Shown here piece by piece: positions 54,891-63,708 of a DNA stretch of 64,000 nt. Each line of letters opens with the position of its first letter. Positions within the stretch are counted from its first letter, which is position 1. The notes below the pieces were generated by a model. The model made no database searches, had not been told where the DNA came from, and was given only the letters and a program-made list of their open reading frames with translations. Source of the stretch: Legionella bozemanae (GTDB lineage Bacteria; Pseudomonadota; Gammaproteobacteria; Legionellales; Legionellaceae); contig NZ_LBAW01000016.1 of assembly GCF_001648595.1 (NCBI RefSeq), positions 43,347-107,346 on the forward strand, in the 5' to 3' direction. The translations under genes and the position numbers were made by a program.

Positions 54891-56348
54891 CTATGCATTA
54901 GAAGTTTGTGCACGAGGTGACGAGCATTCATAGACATACAGATACATAGGTTTGATCAATTTGTGGATTACCGGAATCATCTTATGATGAGACAATGTCG
55001 CTACTGATTGGCAATGATTAAAAAATCGTTCTGCACATTGCTTTGTATCTCTAAAATCAACATAAGAAATTTTATCAATTTTTCCTTTAGATAAAGCATC
55101 TAAAAAAGCTTCTCCCCAATATTGATATTGATTAATATCACCGCAAGGAATTGCATAGACAGGTTCACTGGGCATAAAGAAATTCAATGCAGCGGCATTA
55201 GCAAAATAACCTGTAACAACTGGCTGTCCTTTTTTTATAATTTCTGGCGTATTAATCGCTTTTTTTAGTACCGTATAAGCCCTGCCCTTTTTTAGATAGG
55301 TTGCGATTGGCCATGAATTAGCGAGAATCACAACGATACTAAAAGACAAAAAAAATGGATAAACGATCATAAAAAAGCGTTGATATTGGTATCGTGCAAC
55401 ATTAAATCCGGTGATTAAGGCAAGATTCATCCCAAGCGGGGTTAAGTAAACCGATCGGGCATCACCACCTAATAAAGTTGCAATAATCCAGAATAATAGC
55501 CCTATAAGCAATACCGCATAAGTCAGTTCCAAAACCGGGTTATCGGATAAATTCTTAGTTTGCCGATACTTGAACCACCCAAATGCAGCGACTAATAGAA
55601 AAACTGAATAATTAATAAATAATGAACCGAACAGTGCTAAGAGACTATGGGCTGCCGTAGTATTATTTTGAGTTTGACTGTGAAAATTTAATAAGTAAGT
55701 AATGGATATCCAATCGTGATTAACATTCCAATAAATAACAGGAGCAACCATGAGAATAATGACTAGGCTGGCAAGATAAAAATGTATACTTTTAAATAAT
55801 TGTCTCTGTTTTGAAAAGACAACATACAGCAACAGCCCCATCACACTAATTACAGCTGTATATTTAGATAAAAGCATGGCGCCAATAAATAAAGCACAAA
55901 GATATAAATCAAGAATTCGCTTGGATGAAATATAACGGGCAAAATAATAAAAGGACAAAATAGTAAATAAATTCAATGGCGCATCATATAAAACACGAAC
56001 AAAAATACTTTCTGTAGTAGTAGGCAAAGCAACCCACATCAGCGCACTAATTAATCCTGTTCGTTGATCATGCAAGAGGCAACCTATCCTGTATATATAA
56101 TAGGCACCTGCAATTAAACACAAAAAACCAATAATATTAATTGAAAAAAATGTCTCACCAAAAATCGTGCGCGAAATATTGAAAAAATAAGCAATCATGG
56201 GCGGCCCATCAAAATAGGACCAAGCCAAGTGTTTTCCCCAAGCGTAATAATAAAAACTAGTGATGGTAGGAACAATAAAAAAAGTTGCAAGAAATAAAAA
56301 GCCAATATAAATAATGAGGAAAGGTTTTGTTGCTTTTTGATTCCACAT
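54891..56348 (-). CDS. GT39/ArnT-like membrane glycosyltransferase
   Basis: 485 aa with about 11-12 hydrophobic helices. Pattern of the dolichyl-phosphate-mannose mannosyltransferase superfamily (PMT_2): an acidic first loop containing WSYFDGPPMIAYF, then helices with ALMWVALPTTTESIFVRVLY and YDAPLNLFTILSFYYFARYI, and a soluble C-terminal region (about 370-485). Such enzymes move a sugar from a polyprenyl-phosphate donor to lipid A, protein or O-antigen on the periplasmic side. Acceptor unknown. It starts ATG at 56348; upstream gene is 142 bp away. Confidence 0.85.
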   Translation of the reverse strand: MWNQKATKPFLIIYIGFLFLATFFIVPTITSFYYYAWGKHLAWSYFDGPPMIAYFFNISRTIFGETFFSINIIGFLCLIAGAYYIYRIGCLLHDQRTGLISALMWVALPTTTESIFVRVLYDAPLNLFTILSFYYFARYISSKRILDLYLCALFIGAMLLSKYTAVISVMGLLLYVVFSKQRQLFKSIHFYLASLVIILMVAPVIYWNVNHDWISITYLLNFHSQTQNNTTAAHSLLALFGSLFINYSVFLLVAAFGWFKYRQTKNLSDNPVLELTYAVLLIGLLFWIIATLLGGDARSVYLTPLGMNLALITGFNVARYQYQRFFMIVYPFFLSFSIVVILANSWPIATYLKKGRAYTVLKKAINTPEIIKKGQPVVTGYFANAAALNFFMPSEPVYAIPCGDINQYQYWGEAFLDALSKGKIDKISYVDFRDTKQCAERFFNHCQSVATLSHHKMIPVIHKLIKPMYLYVYECSSPRAQTSNA

Positions 56349-56490
56349 AAATCACCAAGTTCCTTTTGCTATTTTAAACAATAAAAATCTCATTTAGATC
56401 TAGAGCATTATGAATATCAAGGTTTAATGTAATAACTTATTGGCCTGGATAATATCACAATAAACATTTAATACACACTGAAAGAAACCG

Positions 56491-57195
56491 TTATTTAACA
56501 CTTTTTTTGTCTTTGTTTTGGGAGGTTACTGCAGCAGGATTGGGTAAAATCTCTATAACATGCGCCAGCCATTTTTTATTATCTGCTCTAATAATGGTAT
56601 TAGTGCGTCCATAAATAAAATCGTTTAAATTGCAATGGATTAACGACTTCAATTTGCTGCCACACTTGATCTTAAAATAATTTCGGTCTTGAGTAAGTAT
56701 TTGTATATGATGTTTGACCAGCAGTTTGCCAAAAGGAGTACTCGTATGCAGCACTTCTTCTATAACGCGCTTTGGGAGTTCATTAAAATTTATAGTGATA
56801 AAGGCAAGCTCAACCGCCAGCGCTTCATTTTTGGTTTGTGCAACATTCGGTTTATTTCGCGTTTTGTTGCTATCAACAAACATTATGATGGAACGTCTAT
56901 AAGTATTGCTCGCTTGATCCTTATTTGCATATATTGTTTTTATAATAGCGTTACGCCCGTAATATTTTTCGATACTTTTTGTCATTAAAGATTGAGTTAA
57001 TAACTCATTGTAAGGCTCAGGCAATTGAGTAGAGCTTACCTTAGCACCTATTTTATCGATTTCAGCCAATTTATTTATCTCTAGCTGAATTTCTTTAGAC
57101 TCAGGAGCGCCCTTCACTGAAATGGCGATGAAGAGAATTATTATTATAAATGGAAAGAAAAGAAGTTTTTTAATCATCTTTATTAATAGTCTCAT
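56491..57195 (-). CDS. Membrane-anchored or exported protein with a chorismate-lyase-like fold (tentative)
   Basis: 234 aa. An N-terminal hydrophobic helix (KLLFFPFIIIILFIAISVKG) is a signal or anchor. The rest resembles UbiC/DUF98-type chorismate lyase-like proteins by pattern: the pair VIEEVLHTSTPFGKLLVKHH (cf. tPlGrlL) and IYGRTNTIIRADNKKWLAHV followed by IEILPN (cf. lYgRrs...g.pllv.E.fLP). The mid-part has RRSIIMFVDS and VELAFITIN strands. UbiC itself is cytoplasmic, so an exported relative would be odd. An in-frame ATG at codon 7 is an alternative start. By-eye fold call only. Confidence 0.55.
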   Translation of the reverse strand: MRLLIKMIKKLLFFPFIIIILFIAISVKGAPESKEIQLEINKLAEIDKIGAKVSSTQLPEPYNELLTQSLMTKSIEKYYGRNAIIKTIYANKDQASNTYRRSIIMFVDSNKTRNKPNVAQTKNEALAVELAFITINFNELPKRVIEEVLHTSTPFGKLLVKHHIQILTQDRNYFKIKCGSKLKSLIHCNLNDFIYGRTNTIIRADNKKWLAHVIEILPNPAAVTSQNKDKKSVK

Positions 57196-57250
57196 TTATT
57201 CTCACTTTAATATCGTGCTAGTCCTGATTTAAAAACGCATCGTTGATGAT

Positions 57251-58360
57251 TTAATCAGTTAATTTATTCATTCTCAAACCATCTCCGTCGGGAAAAAAAG
57301 ATAAAGTTGGATTCTGGTAAACAATTTCTGTATAAGAAAAACCTGAAACTTCTTGTTGATTGTAGTTCCCTGATATCTCGCAATACCCTTCCCAATAACC
57401 ATGTTTTTCCTGCTCAGGAAAAGCTGCAACATTAGTAAATGACAGACCGATACTGGGTATATTAATCCGGTATGTAGTGGGATAAAGGATTGATAATTCG
57501 GAATCAAGCCAATAATCCTCTCGAATCACCTCCATCTCCTGATAAGAAATAAATCGTTTTTCTCCAGAAGGAAGAATGACATTGGCTAAACCACCGATTA
57601 CATGGTTGCCATTAAAATTGAAAATAAGGAAAATATTAGCGACCATTCCATTATTTAGGCGTACGCCAAACCATTCCCAACCATTCGCATCCAGATTAAA
57701 ATCTCCCCACTGGTGATCCATCCAAGAATCACCGGGGTTTTGGGTAATTTGATAAGTCTTGTTATTCAGTTTAAGAGTACCTGTTGTTTTAAAATGAGGT
57801 ATAGAATAATAATAGGAGTTGGTGTCATCAGCCATGGGCATCAGTCCATTCTCATTGATCAAAAAAAACGGAGCATTGGGTTCCAAAATTAAATTGAATT
57901 TTAAAACCGTATTATTTTGCCGACCCTCTGCTTTCAACAAATAGACCTCTTTCCCCTGCTGAACCTTCTTTTGTAAGCTATAATCATTTTTTAAAGTAAT
58001 ATTTAATGTATCCGTAGCAAATTTACCTTCATTAAGGAAATAGTCTTTAGCAACCCCATAGCCTATTTTGTTGTCCAAATCTGCAAGCTGCATATGCAGC
58101 ATGGGTTGTGTATAAACACGCCCTTTTACATTAATCGCCGAGTTAAACAAAGCCACATCAAAACTTAAATGCCTGCCCTCATCAGTCACCAACTTGCCAT
58201 TGAAATACCACCATTCAATGAGGCGATCAAATGAATAAGGTATATTTTGATAATGGGCTGCTTCATCTCTAGGAAAGTCGAGGGGAAAATAAGGTAAATT
58301 GGCATGAGCCATTGAAGCAGAAGCAAAAAATCCAATTAACATCCATTTTATACCACGCAT
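57251..58360 (-). CDS. Exported AttH/CrtC lipocalin-like protein
   Basis: 369 aa with a signal peptide (MRGIKWMLIGFFASASMAHA). It shows the double lipocalin-like AttH / hydroxyneurosporene dehydratase (CrtC) pattern: RLIEWWYFNGKL near the N-terminus, GDSWMDHQWGDF in the middle and WEWFGVRLNNG after it. Members are exported hydrolases or lipid-binding proteins of poorly known function. It is likely to be upstream of and co-transcribed with the chorismate-lyase-like gene (55 bp gap, same strand). Confidence 0.87.
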   Translation of the reverse strand: MRGIKWMLIGFFASASMAHANLPYFPLDFPRDEAAHYQNIPYSFDRLIEWWYFNGKLVTDEGRHLSFDVALFNSAINVKGRVYTQPMLHMQLADLDNKIGYGVAKDYFLNEGKFATDTLNITLKNDYSLQKKVQQGKEVYLLKAEGRQNNTVLKFNLILEPNAPFFLINENGLMPMADDTNSYYYSIPHFKTTGTLKLNNKTYQITQNPGDSWMDHQWGDFNLDANGWEWFGVRLNNGMVANIFLIFNFNGNHVIGGLANVILPSGEKRFISYQEMEVIREDYWLDSELSILYPTTYRINIPSIGLSFTNVAAFPEQEKHGYWEGYCEISGNYNQQEVSGFSYTEIVYQNPTLSFFPDGDGLRMNKLTD

Positions 58361-58527
58361 TATTATTCCTTTTTAAATTTCAGGTCGCTTTTTTTAGGTG
58401 CGACGATATTATAGGAAGTTAGTGTGGATTAGCAACCGTGAATATTCTGTTTTGGAGATTAACGGTATTTTTTTAGGGGAAGATTATAGTTAAAGCGATT
58501 CCGCAGCCAAGGCTGCGGAATTCGAGC

Positions 58528-59046
58528 TTACATTTGATAGCAGCGAACTGATTCGTTACGTTCTTCGTCTGACTCTTCATCTGACTCTTCGTAATTTTTT
58601 TGATTTTTTGATTCACTTACTTTTTCATTCTCTTGCTCTACTGACTCTTCTTGTTTTTCTTCAGTTTGAGCCTCTTGACTAACATCTTCTTTCAGCTCGT
58701 TTTCATCTTCTAAAGCGTTCAGGAGTGATGCAATTTGAAGAATAGGCAACATCTCTGCGGGTAACATATGCATATGGCCCTGTGGACAAACAAAAAGAAC
58801 CATACGTTGGACTCTAGGAGCAAAACCAAATAATGTATTGGGATTTCTTGGGGGTTGTGGGCTTTGTTGTTCTTGTGCGGTTTGTTGCTCTGCAGTTTCT
58901 TCTTCACTGTGTTGAGAAGATTCTTCTTCGCTATATTGAGAACCATCTTCCAGGCTTTCTTCTACGCTTTCCTGAGAACTTTCCAAGTTTTTTTCTTCTT
59001 CAGTTTTTCTTTCAACTTTAGGTGAGCCTGGCGGTGTTTGAGGCAT
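58528..59046 (-). CDS. Glu-rich low-complexity protein (172 aa)
   Basis: 172 aa from the ATG at 59046, which has AAGGAG at the ideal eight-base distance; the ATG at 59052 is only two bases from it. Two Glu/Ser-rich arms (EEEKNLESSQESVEESLEDG and SEEESSQHSEEETAEQQTAQ; EDVSQEAQTEEKQEESVEQE and EESDEESDEERNESVRCYQM) flank a short ordered core of about 50 residues (RVQRMVLFVCPQGHMHMLPA, LPILQIASLLNAL). No signal peptide. The C-terminal acidic arm resembles E-block secretion signals, so an effector is possible; a disordered phospho-target is another option. Confidence 0.65.
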   Translation of the reverse strand: MPQTPPGSPKVERKTEEEKNLESSQESVEESLEDGSQYSEEESSQHSEEETAEQQTAQEQQSPQPPRNPNTLFGFAPRVQRMVLFVCPQGHMHMLPAEMLPILQIASLLNALEDENELKEDVSQEAQTEEKQEESVEQENEKVSESKNQKNYEESDEESDEERNESVRCYQM

Positions 59047-59052
59047 AATCAT

Positions 59053-59452
59053 TGCTCCTTAAAAATTAAAATTAATTAAAAATCCGATAATAAAGTACCT
59101 CTCGAAAAGAGTTCGTTTTGTTACGACTATGTCTTTTCAGGGAGCAAGTTTACAGTTAATTTACAAATTTTGGTAGTGCAAATGTACAATTTAATTTATT
59201 TTTTTCATCATTTTTTAAAATGATCCATTTCTAATCTAAAAACCATGTAATGCACTGATTTTGATTTTCTGTGCCCCAATGCTCGCATACTTCATGTATG
59301 CTGCGCTTCAGTACTCGAAAAATCAGACCATTTTGACTTAATCTAGCGAAATGCAAACAAACCTAATCGAAGCATAAATTTATTTTAATTCATATGAATA
59401 TGGGATATATATTTAAAATTGCGCAATTCAAACAGAATAATGAGAGCCCTTC
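59053..59452. other. Intergenic region with a MITE relic
   Basis: 400 bp without a gene. It contains a reverse-oriented relic of the MITE-like element at about 59255-59366 and AT-rich flanks. The promoter of the carboxypeptidase gene is presumably in 59366-59450. Confidence 0.5.
59255..59366. repeat. MITE-like element, reverse-oriented relic
   Basis: CTGATTTTGATTTTCTGTGC..., TGCTCGCATACTTCATGTAT, GCTGCGCTTCAGTACTCGAA and AAAATCAGACCATTTTGACT are the complement of copies 1 and 2. One end (GCGAAATGCAAACAAACCTA) keeps the terminal repeat in degraded form; the other end is hardly recognisable. Confidence 0.75.
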
Positions 59453-60934
59453 ATGAACGCATACAAGCAATTAGAACAGCATTTTAAAAAATATTATGAT
59501 TTTGAAAATTTGGCAGCAATTGTTTCCTGGGATGAGGCATCGATGATGCCCGTTGGTGGAGGCAAAGCTCGGGCAGAAGCTTTGGCTACGTTAAGTGCTG
59601 TTCAACATGATTGGTTAACCAATAGAAAAGTAGGCGACTTGCTAAACCAAGCAAAAGATATTGAAGGTTTATCATTATGGCAGCGAAAAAATTTATACTG
59701 GATGGAAAAAGAATATTTGCAGGCAAGCTGTATTCCCGTAAATTTAGTTGAAGAATTTACTAATGAATCCTTAATTTGTGGTCAGGCATGGCGAGAATTA
59801 CGCGCAAAAAATGATTGGAAATCGTTTAAGCCTTACCTGGAAAAATTATTCGAAAAAGTAAAAACAATTGCGGAGATTAAATCACAAACATTTGGCAAGT
59901 CCCCTCTGGATGTTTTAATTGATGAGTATTCTCCAGATTTAGATTGTAAGACGATTACTCCAATTTTCAATTCTTTAAAAGATGAATTACCAAGACTGAT
60001 CCCCAGGATTATTGAAAAGCAAAAAACACGACAAACAAAAACAATTACAGGAACGTTTCCAATAGAAAAGCAAAAACAATTGGGAATGGAAATAATGTCG
60101 CGTCTTGGTTTTGATTTTAATCATGGCCGATTGGATGTGAGCCATCACCCCTTCTGTGGCGGTATTTCAAGTGACGTGCGTATTACAACACGCTACAACG
60201 AACATGAATTTTTATCTTCCTTAATGGCAATTACCCATGAAACAGGTCATGCCCTATATGAACAAGGCTTATCAAAAGAATGGAGTACACAACCAGTGGG
60301 TCATTCCTTAGGAATGGCAGTTCATGAGAGTCAGTCCTTATTTATTGAAATGCAGATTTGCAGAAGTCTGGAATACCTCCATTTTCTGGTCCCTATTGCC
60401 CAAAAATATTTCAAAGGTGTAGAAAATATAACTGAAGAAAATATTTTTTATCATTTCACCAAAGTACAGCCCGGATTAATTCGTGTTGATGCCGACGAAG
60501 TAACCTATCCCTTACATGTGATACTTCGTTACGAAATAGAGCAGAAACTTTTTGCTTCCGAGATTAATATTGCTGACTTACCCGAAATTTGGGATTTATC
60601 CATGCAAAAATATTTAGGATTATCAACAAAAGGTAATGATAAAAATGGGGTGATGCAAGATGTACATTGGCCCTCAGGAATTTTTGGATACTTTCCTGCC
60701 TATACCTTCGGAGCATTAATTGCTGCTCAGTTATTCTCGGCAGTAAAAAAATCAATTCCTGGTATTAAAGAGCAGTTAAAACATGGTGATTTCAAACCTT
60801 TGTTACTTTGGCTAAGGGAAAATATTCATCAAAAAGGAAGGCTATTAACCTATCCTGAGTTATTACATCTGGCAACTGGTGAAACATTAAATCCCGACTA
60901 CTATTTTGCACATGTAAAAAAGCGATATTTATAA
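59453..60934 (+). CDS. Metallocarboxypeptidase, M32 (Taq) family
   Basis: 493 aa, cytoplasmic zinc carboxypeptidase of broad specificity. The zinc site HETGHALYEQG (HExxH, about residue 262) and the third-ligand region MAVHESQSLFIEMQ are present, with the M32 signature DEVTYPLHVILRYEIE and the end WPSGIFGYFPAYTFGALIAA. A 21-bp gap leads to the BufA-like gene, so it appears to head a three-gene unit with the nucleotide cyclase. Confidence 0.93.
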   Translation: MNAYKQLEQHFKKYYDFENLAAIVSWDEASMMPVGGGKARAEALATLSAVQHDWLTNRKVGDLLNQAKDIEGLSLWQRKNLYWMEKEYLQASCIPVNLVEEFTNESLICGQAWRELRAKNDWKSFKPYLEKLFEKVKTIAEIKSQTFGKSPLDVLIDEYSPDLDCKTITPIFNSLKDELPRLIPRIIEKQKTRQTKTITGTFPIEKQKQLGMEIMSRLGFDFNHGRLDVSHHPFCGGISSDVRITTRYNEHEFLSSLMAITHETGHALYEQGLSKEWSTQPVGHSLGMAVHESQSLFIEMQICRSLEYLHFLVPIAQKYFKGVENITEENIFYHFTKVQPGLIRVDADEVTYPLHVILRYEIEQKLFASEINIADLPEIWDLSMQKYLGLSTKGNDKNGVMQDVHWPSGIFGYFPAYTFGALIAAQLFSAVKKSIPGIKEQLKHGDFKPLLLWLRENIHQKGRLLTYPELLHLATGETLNPDYYFAHVKKRYL

Positions 60935-60955
60935 ATCCAAGGTTGGATCACAAAC

Positions 60956-61228
60956 ATGAATAAACGTAAGATACAAAATAGTGCCGTTATTGCAGCTGCT
61001 GTAGGCGCTGCACTCGTTTCTTTACATACAAATACCGATTGGCTGTCTGAAAAGGGCCAGACTGGAGAATTTGAACGATGTTATCACATAGTTCGCGCAG
61101 GTAAAAATGACTGTGCAACATCGAAACACTCTTGTGCCGCCCAAGCAACAACGGACAGCGATCCAGAAGAATACATTATGTTACCTAAAGGACTGTGTGA
61201 ACGCATCGCAGGAGGAATAAGTGCTTAA
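60956..61228 (+). CDS. DUF2282/BufA1-like exported peptide precursor
   Basis: 90 aa. The C-terminal 55 residues match the DUF2282 pattern: FERCYHIVRAGKNDCATSKH, SCAAQATTDSDPEEYIMLPK and GLCERIAGG, with the four conserved Cys. This family contains BufA1 bufferin precursors, copper-binding modified peptides normally encoded beside bufB (DUF692) and bufC (DUF2063). The N-terminal AVIAAAVGAALVSL is a weak signal peptide without the usual AxA site. No bufB or bufC lies in the window. The gene overlaps the cyclase by eight bases and follows the M32 gene by 21 bp. Confidence 0.8.
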   Translation: MNKRKIQNSAVIAAAVGAALVSLHTNTDWLSEKGQTGEFERCYHIVRAGKNDCATSKHSCAAQATTDSDPEEYIMLPKGLCERIAGGISA

Positions 61229-62534
61229 TTATACCCAATTGCCGCCTCGTATCAAAAATGAAATAAAGATACAGCAGTATCAAAGCGAATTGCTAGTAGG
61301 AGGAGTACAATTAGGGGTAATCATTTTGTTTATGGTCATAAACTGTTTCACTCCGGTGGGTTATACACCGAATGCACCAGTACATTCCACCACTCTGGGC
61401 CTCTCATTATTTACTATTCTCATATTAACGCGATTATGGTTTGCTTATACGAATCAATTAACACCTCTAGTACTCGGATTATTTGTAATCACAGAAATGT
61501 TCTTGTTGCTGTTTATTATCTGGACTTACTACTTACAATATGAAACTTCCCCGACGATTAATTTAAAAAATACACACATTAATTATGCTTACATTTTAAT
61601 CACACTGCGCGCATTGCGCTTCGAACCAGAATGGGTATTACTCTCAGGTTTTAGTGCAGTAATAGGCTGGAGCCTTATCATTTGGCAAACTTTATCCAGC
61701 GCCGGCATGAATGTTATCACTTGGGATTATGTAACCTATGCCTCAACACGCAGTGTCTATTTAGGTGCTGTATTTGATGTACTTTTGTCTATTTTATTAG
61801 TCACTATTGTTTTGGCGTTAGTACTCCAGCGTGCCCAAAAGACGCTTTGCCAAGCAGTAGAACAAACCAGCGCAGCCAAAGATCTGGCGCGTTTTTTTGA
61901 TATAGGTGTTGCTCAAAAAATTACACGCTCTGAGTCCGTGCTCCAAGCAGGATATGGTGAAACACGACAAGCAGCTATTTTGTTTACGGACATGCGCGGC
62001 TTTACTAAAGCATCAAAAACACTTTCGCCAAGCAATTTAATCAGATTACTGGGAGATTATCAGCGCTTACTCGTTCCTATTATTCAAAAACATAATGGGA
62101 CCATAGATAAGTTTATGGGCGATGGCATCATGGCAAGTTTTGGTGCGGTAACTCCTTCAGATACTTATGCAGCGGATGCTTTAAGAACAGTAGATGAAAT
62201 TCTTTCTATACTGCCCGTATGGAATGAAACACGTAAAAAAAATGGAGAGATTGTTATCGATGTCGGCATAGGACTTGCGTGTGGCGAAATTGTTTTTGGA
62301 GTGATAGGTAACGCAGACCGACTTGAATATACAGTGATTGGAGAAACTGCAAACCTGGCTGCTAAATTGGAGAAGCACAATAAAAAAGAGCATTCAAAAG
62401 CATTAACTGCTGTCTCCACTCTAACAGAAGCACTGAAACAAAATTATAAAAATGAAACACCAAAAATCGAACGTAAATCCAGACTGGTAGTGGGAGTAGA
62501 GAGCCCTATGGACTTACTAGTTTTAGGTGAGTAA
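61221..62534 (+). CDS. Membrane-bound class III adenylate/guanylate cyclase
   Basis: 437 aa, start GTG at 61221 inside the end of the BufA-like gene. The N-terminal half has six hydrophobic helices (about residues 25-205: LGVIILFMVINCF, STTLGLSLFTILILT, PLVLGLFVITEMFLLLFIIW, INYAYILITLRAL, WVLLSGFSAVIGWSLIIW, AVFDVLLSILLVTIVLALVL). A short linker leads to the catalytic domain, with metal Asp residues in LFTDMRGFTK and DKFMGDGIMASFG, and the transition-state block LEYTVIGETANLAAKLE. It should make cAMP or cGMP. The membrane part may sense an envelope signal; the overlapping BufA-like gene suggests metal or redox stress. Confidence 0.9.
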   Translation: MLNYTQLPPRIKNEIKIQQYQSELLVGGVQLGVIILFMVINCFTPVGYTPNAPVHSTTLGLSLFTILILTRLWFAYTNQLTPLVLGLFVITEMFLLLFIIWTYYLQYETSPTINLKNTHINYAYILITLRALRFEPEWVLLSGFSAVIGWSLIIWQTLSSAGMNVITWDYVTYASTRSVYLGAVFDVLLSILLVTIVLALVLQRAQKTLCQAVEQTSAAKDLARFFDIGVAQKITRSESVLQAGYGETRQAAILFTDMRGFTKASKTLSPSNLIRLLGDYQRLLVPIIQKHNGTIDKFMGDGIMASFGAVTPSDTYAADALRTVDEILSILPVWNETRKKNGEIVIDVGIGLACGEIVFGVIGNADRLEYTVIGETANLAAKLEKHNKKEHSKALTAVSTLTEALKQNYKNETPKIERKSRLVVGVESPMDLLVLGE

Positions 62535-62637
62535 TGAACTCTCTTACTTAAATGAATTAATAATAGTATATTCCCGCTGAGATGAGTTATTTATAACTTT
62601 GGCTCCCCCGTTTTTCACGGGAGAGAACACAATTTTC

Positions 62638-63708
62638 TTAACTCAGATGATTTCCGGAACTCTTCACCAGTTTTATAAATTGCTGCAGCTCGCAGGTAGC
62701 CCCGCCACATGCCGGAACTGAAACAGGATTTCCATTGTACGTGATGTTTACCAGATAATAATTTGCATCACGTTCATAAAGTGAGAAATTGAGATTTGAA
62801 GCATAAGGTGGTGCGATTTCCAAAGGAGCGCCCAAAAAGCTCAGCGCACTAGCTATAGTAGTATCATGTGCTGATAGCAAAACATATTTAAGCTTGGATT
62901 TTTTCTGGCTGCCGCTATTGAGATAATTAGCAATATTGGTCATGAGCTTGGTGCTGTAAGCCGTTGCTACTGGATGTGGTCTTTCCTGCGCCATAAAAGC
63001 CCAATTACTGGCACTAATAATTGTTTCCACATCTTGGGTACTCAATCCAACTGGCATCGGTGCGTTATGTAGTTGATGAATGTATAAAGTATCACCAAGT
63101 AATTCAAGATCAACCAAGTTCTTAATTTGCACACCTGTCAAAGCACTCCACAGAGGATACTTATCCTTGAGTGCATTATTTTTTTCTTGCCATTCTTTGG
63201 TTGAATACACATACTGTTCCATCAATTTTGCCCGTTCTGCAGAGCTTACTTGTTGAATGATCACCTCATCATATTTAGACGGTGCGCTAAAAATAGGGAT
63301 GGGTTGAAAAGCATGGGGTAAAGCAGGAAGAGACGGCTCTGAAGTATTTGGCCCCGTTCCAGGAGGATATAATCCCATTAATAATGACTCGGCACTCATA
63401 AGCGTACGCTCATAATCCGTAGAACGGACATACATTGTTCCTTGTTCGTAATGTTCAGCCAATAAATGTGCCTGCTCAATGTATTTTTTACGGAACTCCA
63501 TGCCCATTTTATATTCTTGCTGCATCCCCTCAGCAGTTAACTGGCCAGGCCCCTCCTGCCATTGATAATTTACAGCTGAAAGAGGAACAATAGGTGTTCT
63601 GTCCCCATGCCGAATGATATCAACAGCAAAAATAAGGGTATCGTCTGCAAACAAAAGCGACGGCACACTCAATAAAAGTGCAAAGCTTAAGCGAAATTTG
63701 TAGCCCAT
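62638..63708 (-). CDS. map: Histidine acid phosphatase, Map-like
   Basis: 356 aa with a signal peptide ending LLFADD. Histidine phosphatase motifs are IRHGDRTPIVPL (nucleophile His) and LSAHDTTIASALSFLG (His-Asp acid). The length and layout match the major acid phosphatase Map of L. pneumophila, a type II secreted tartrate-sensitive enzyme. A GGAGT stretch lies before the ATG. It converges on the cyclase gene. Confidence 0.87.
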   Translation of the reverse strand: MGYKFRLSFALLLSVPSLLFADDTLIFAVDIIRHGDRTPIVPLSAVNYQWQEGPGQLTAEGMQQEYKMGMEFRKKYIEQAHLLAEHYEQGTMYVRSTDYERTLMSAESLLMGLYPPGTGPNTSEPSLPALPHAFQPIPIFSAPSKYDEVIIQQVSSAERAKLMEQYVYSTKEWQEKNNALKDKYPLWSALTGVQIKNLVDLELLGDTLYIHQLHNAPMPVGLSTQDVETIISASNWAFMAQERPHPVATAYSTKLMTNIANYLNSGSQKKSKLKYVLLSAHDTTIASALSFLGAPLEIAPPYASNLNFSLYERDANYYLVNITYNGNPVSVPACGGATCELQQFIKLVKSSGNHLS

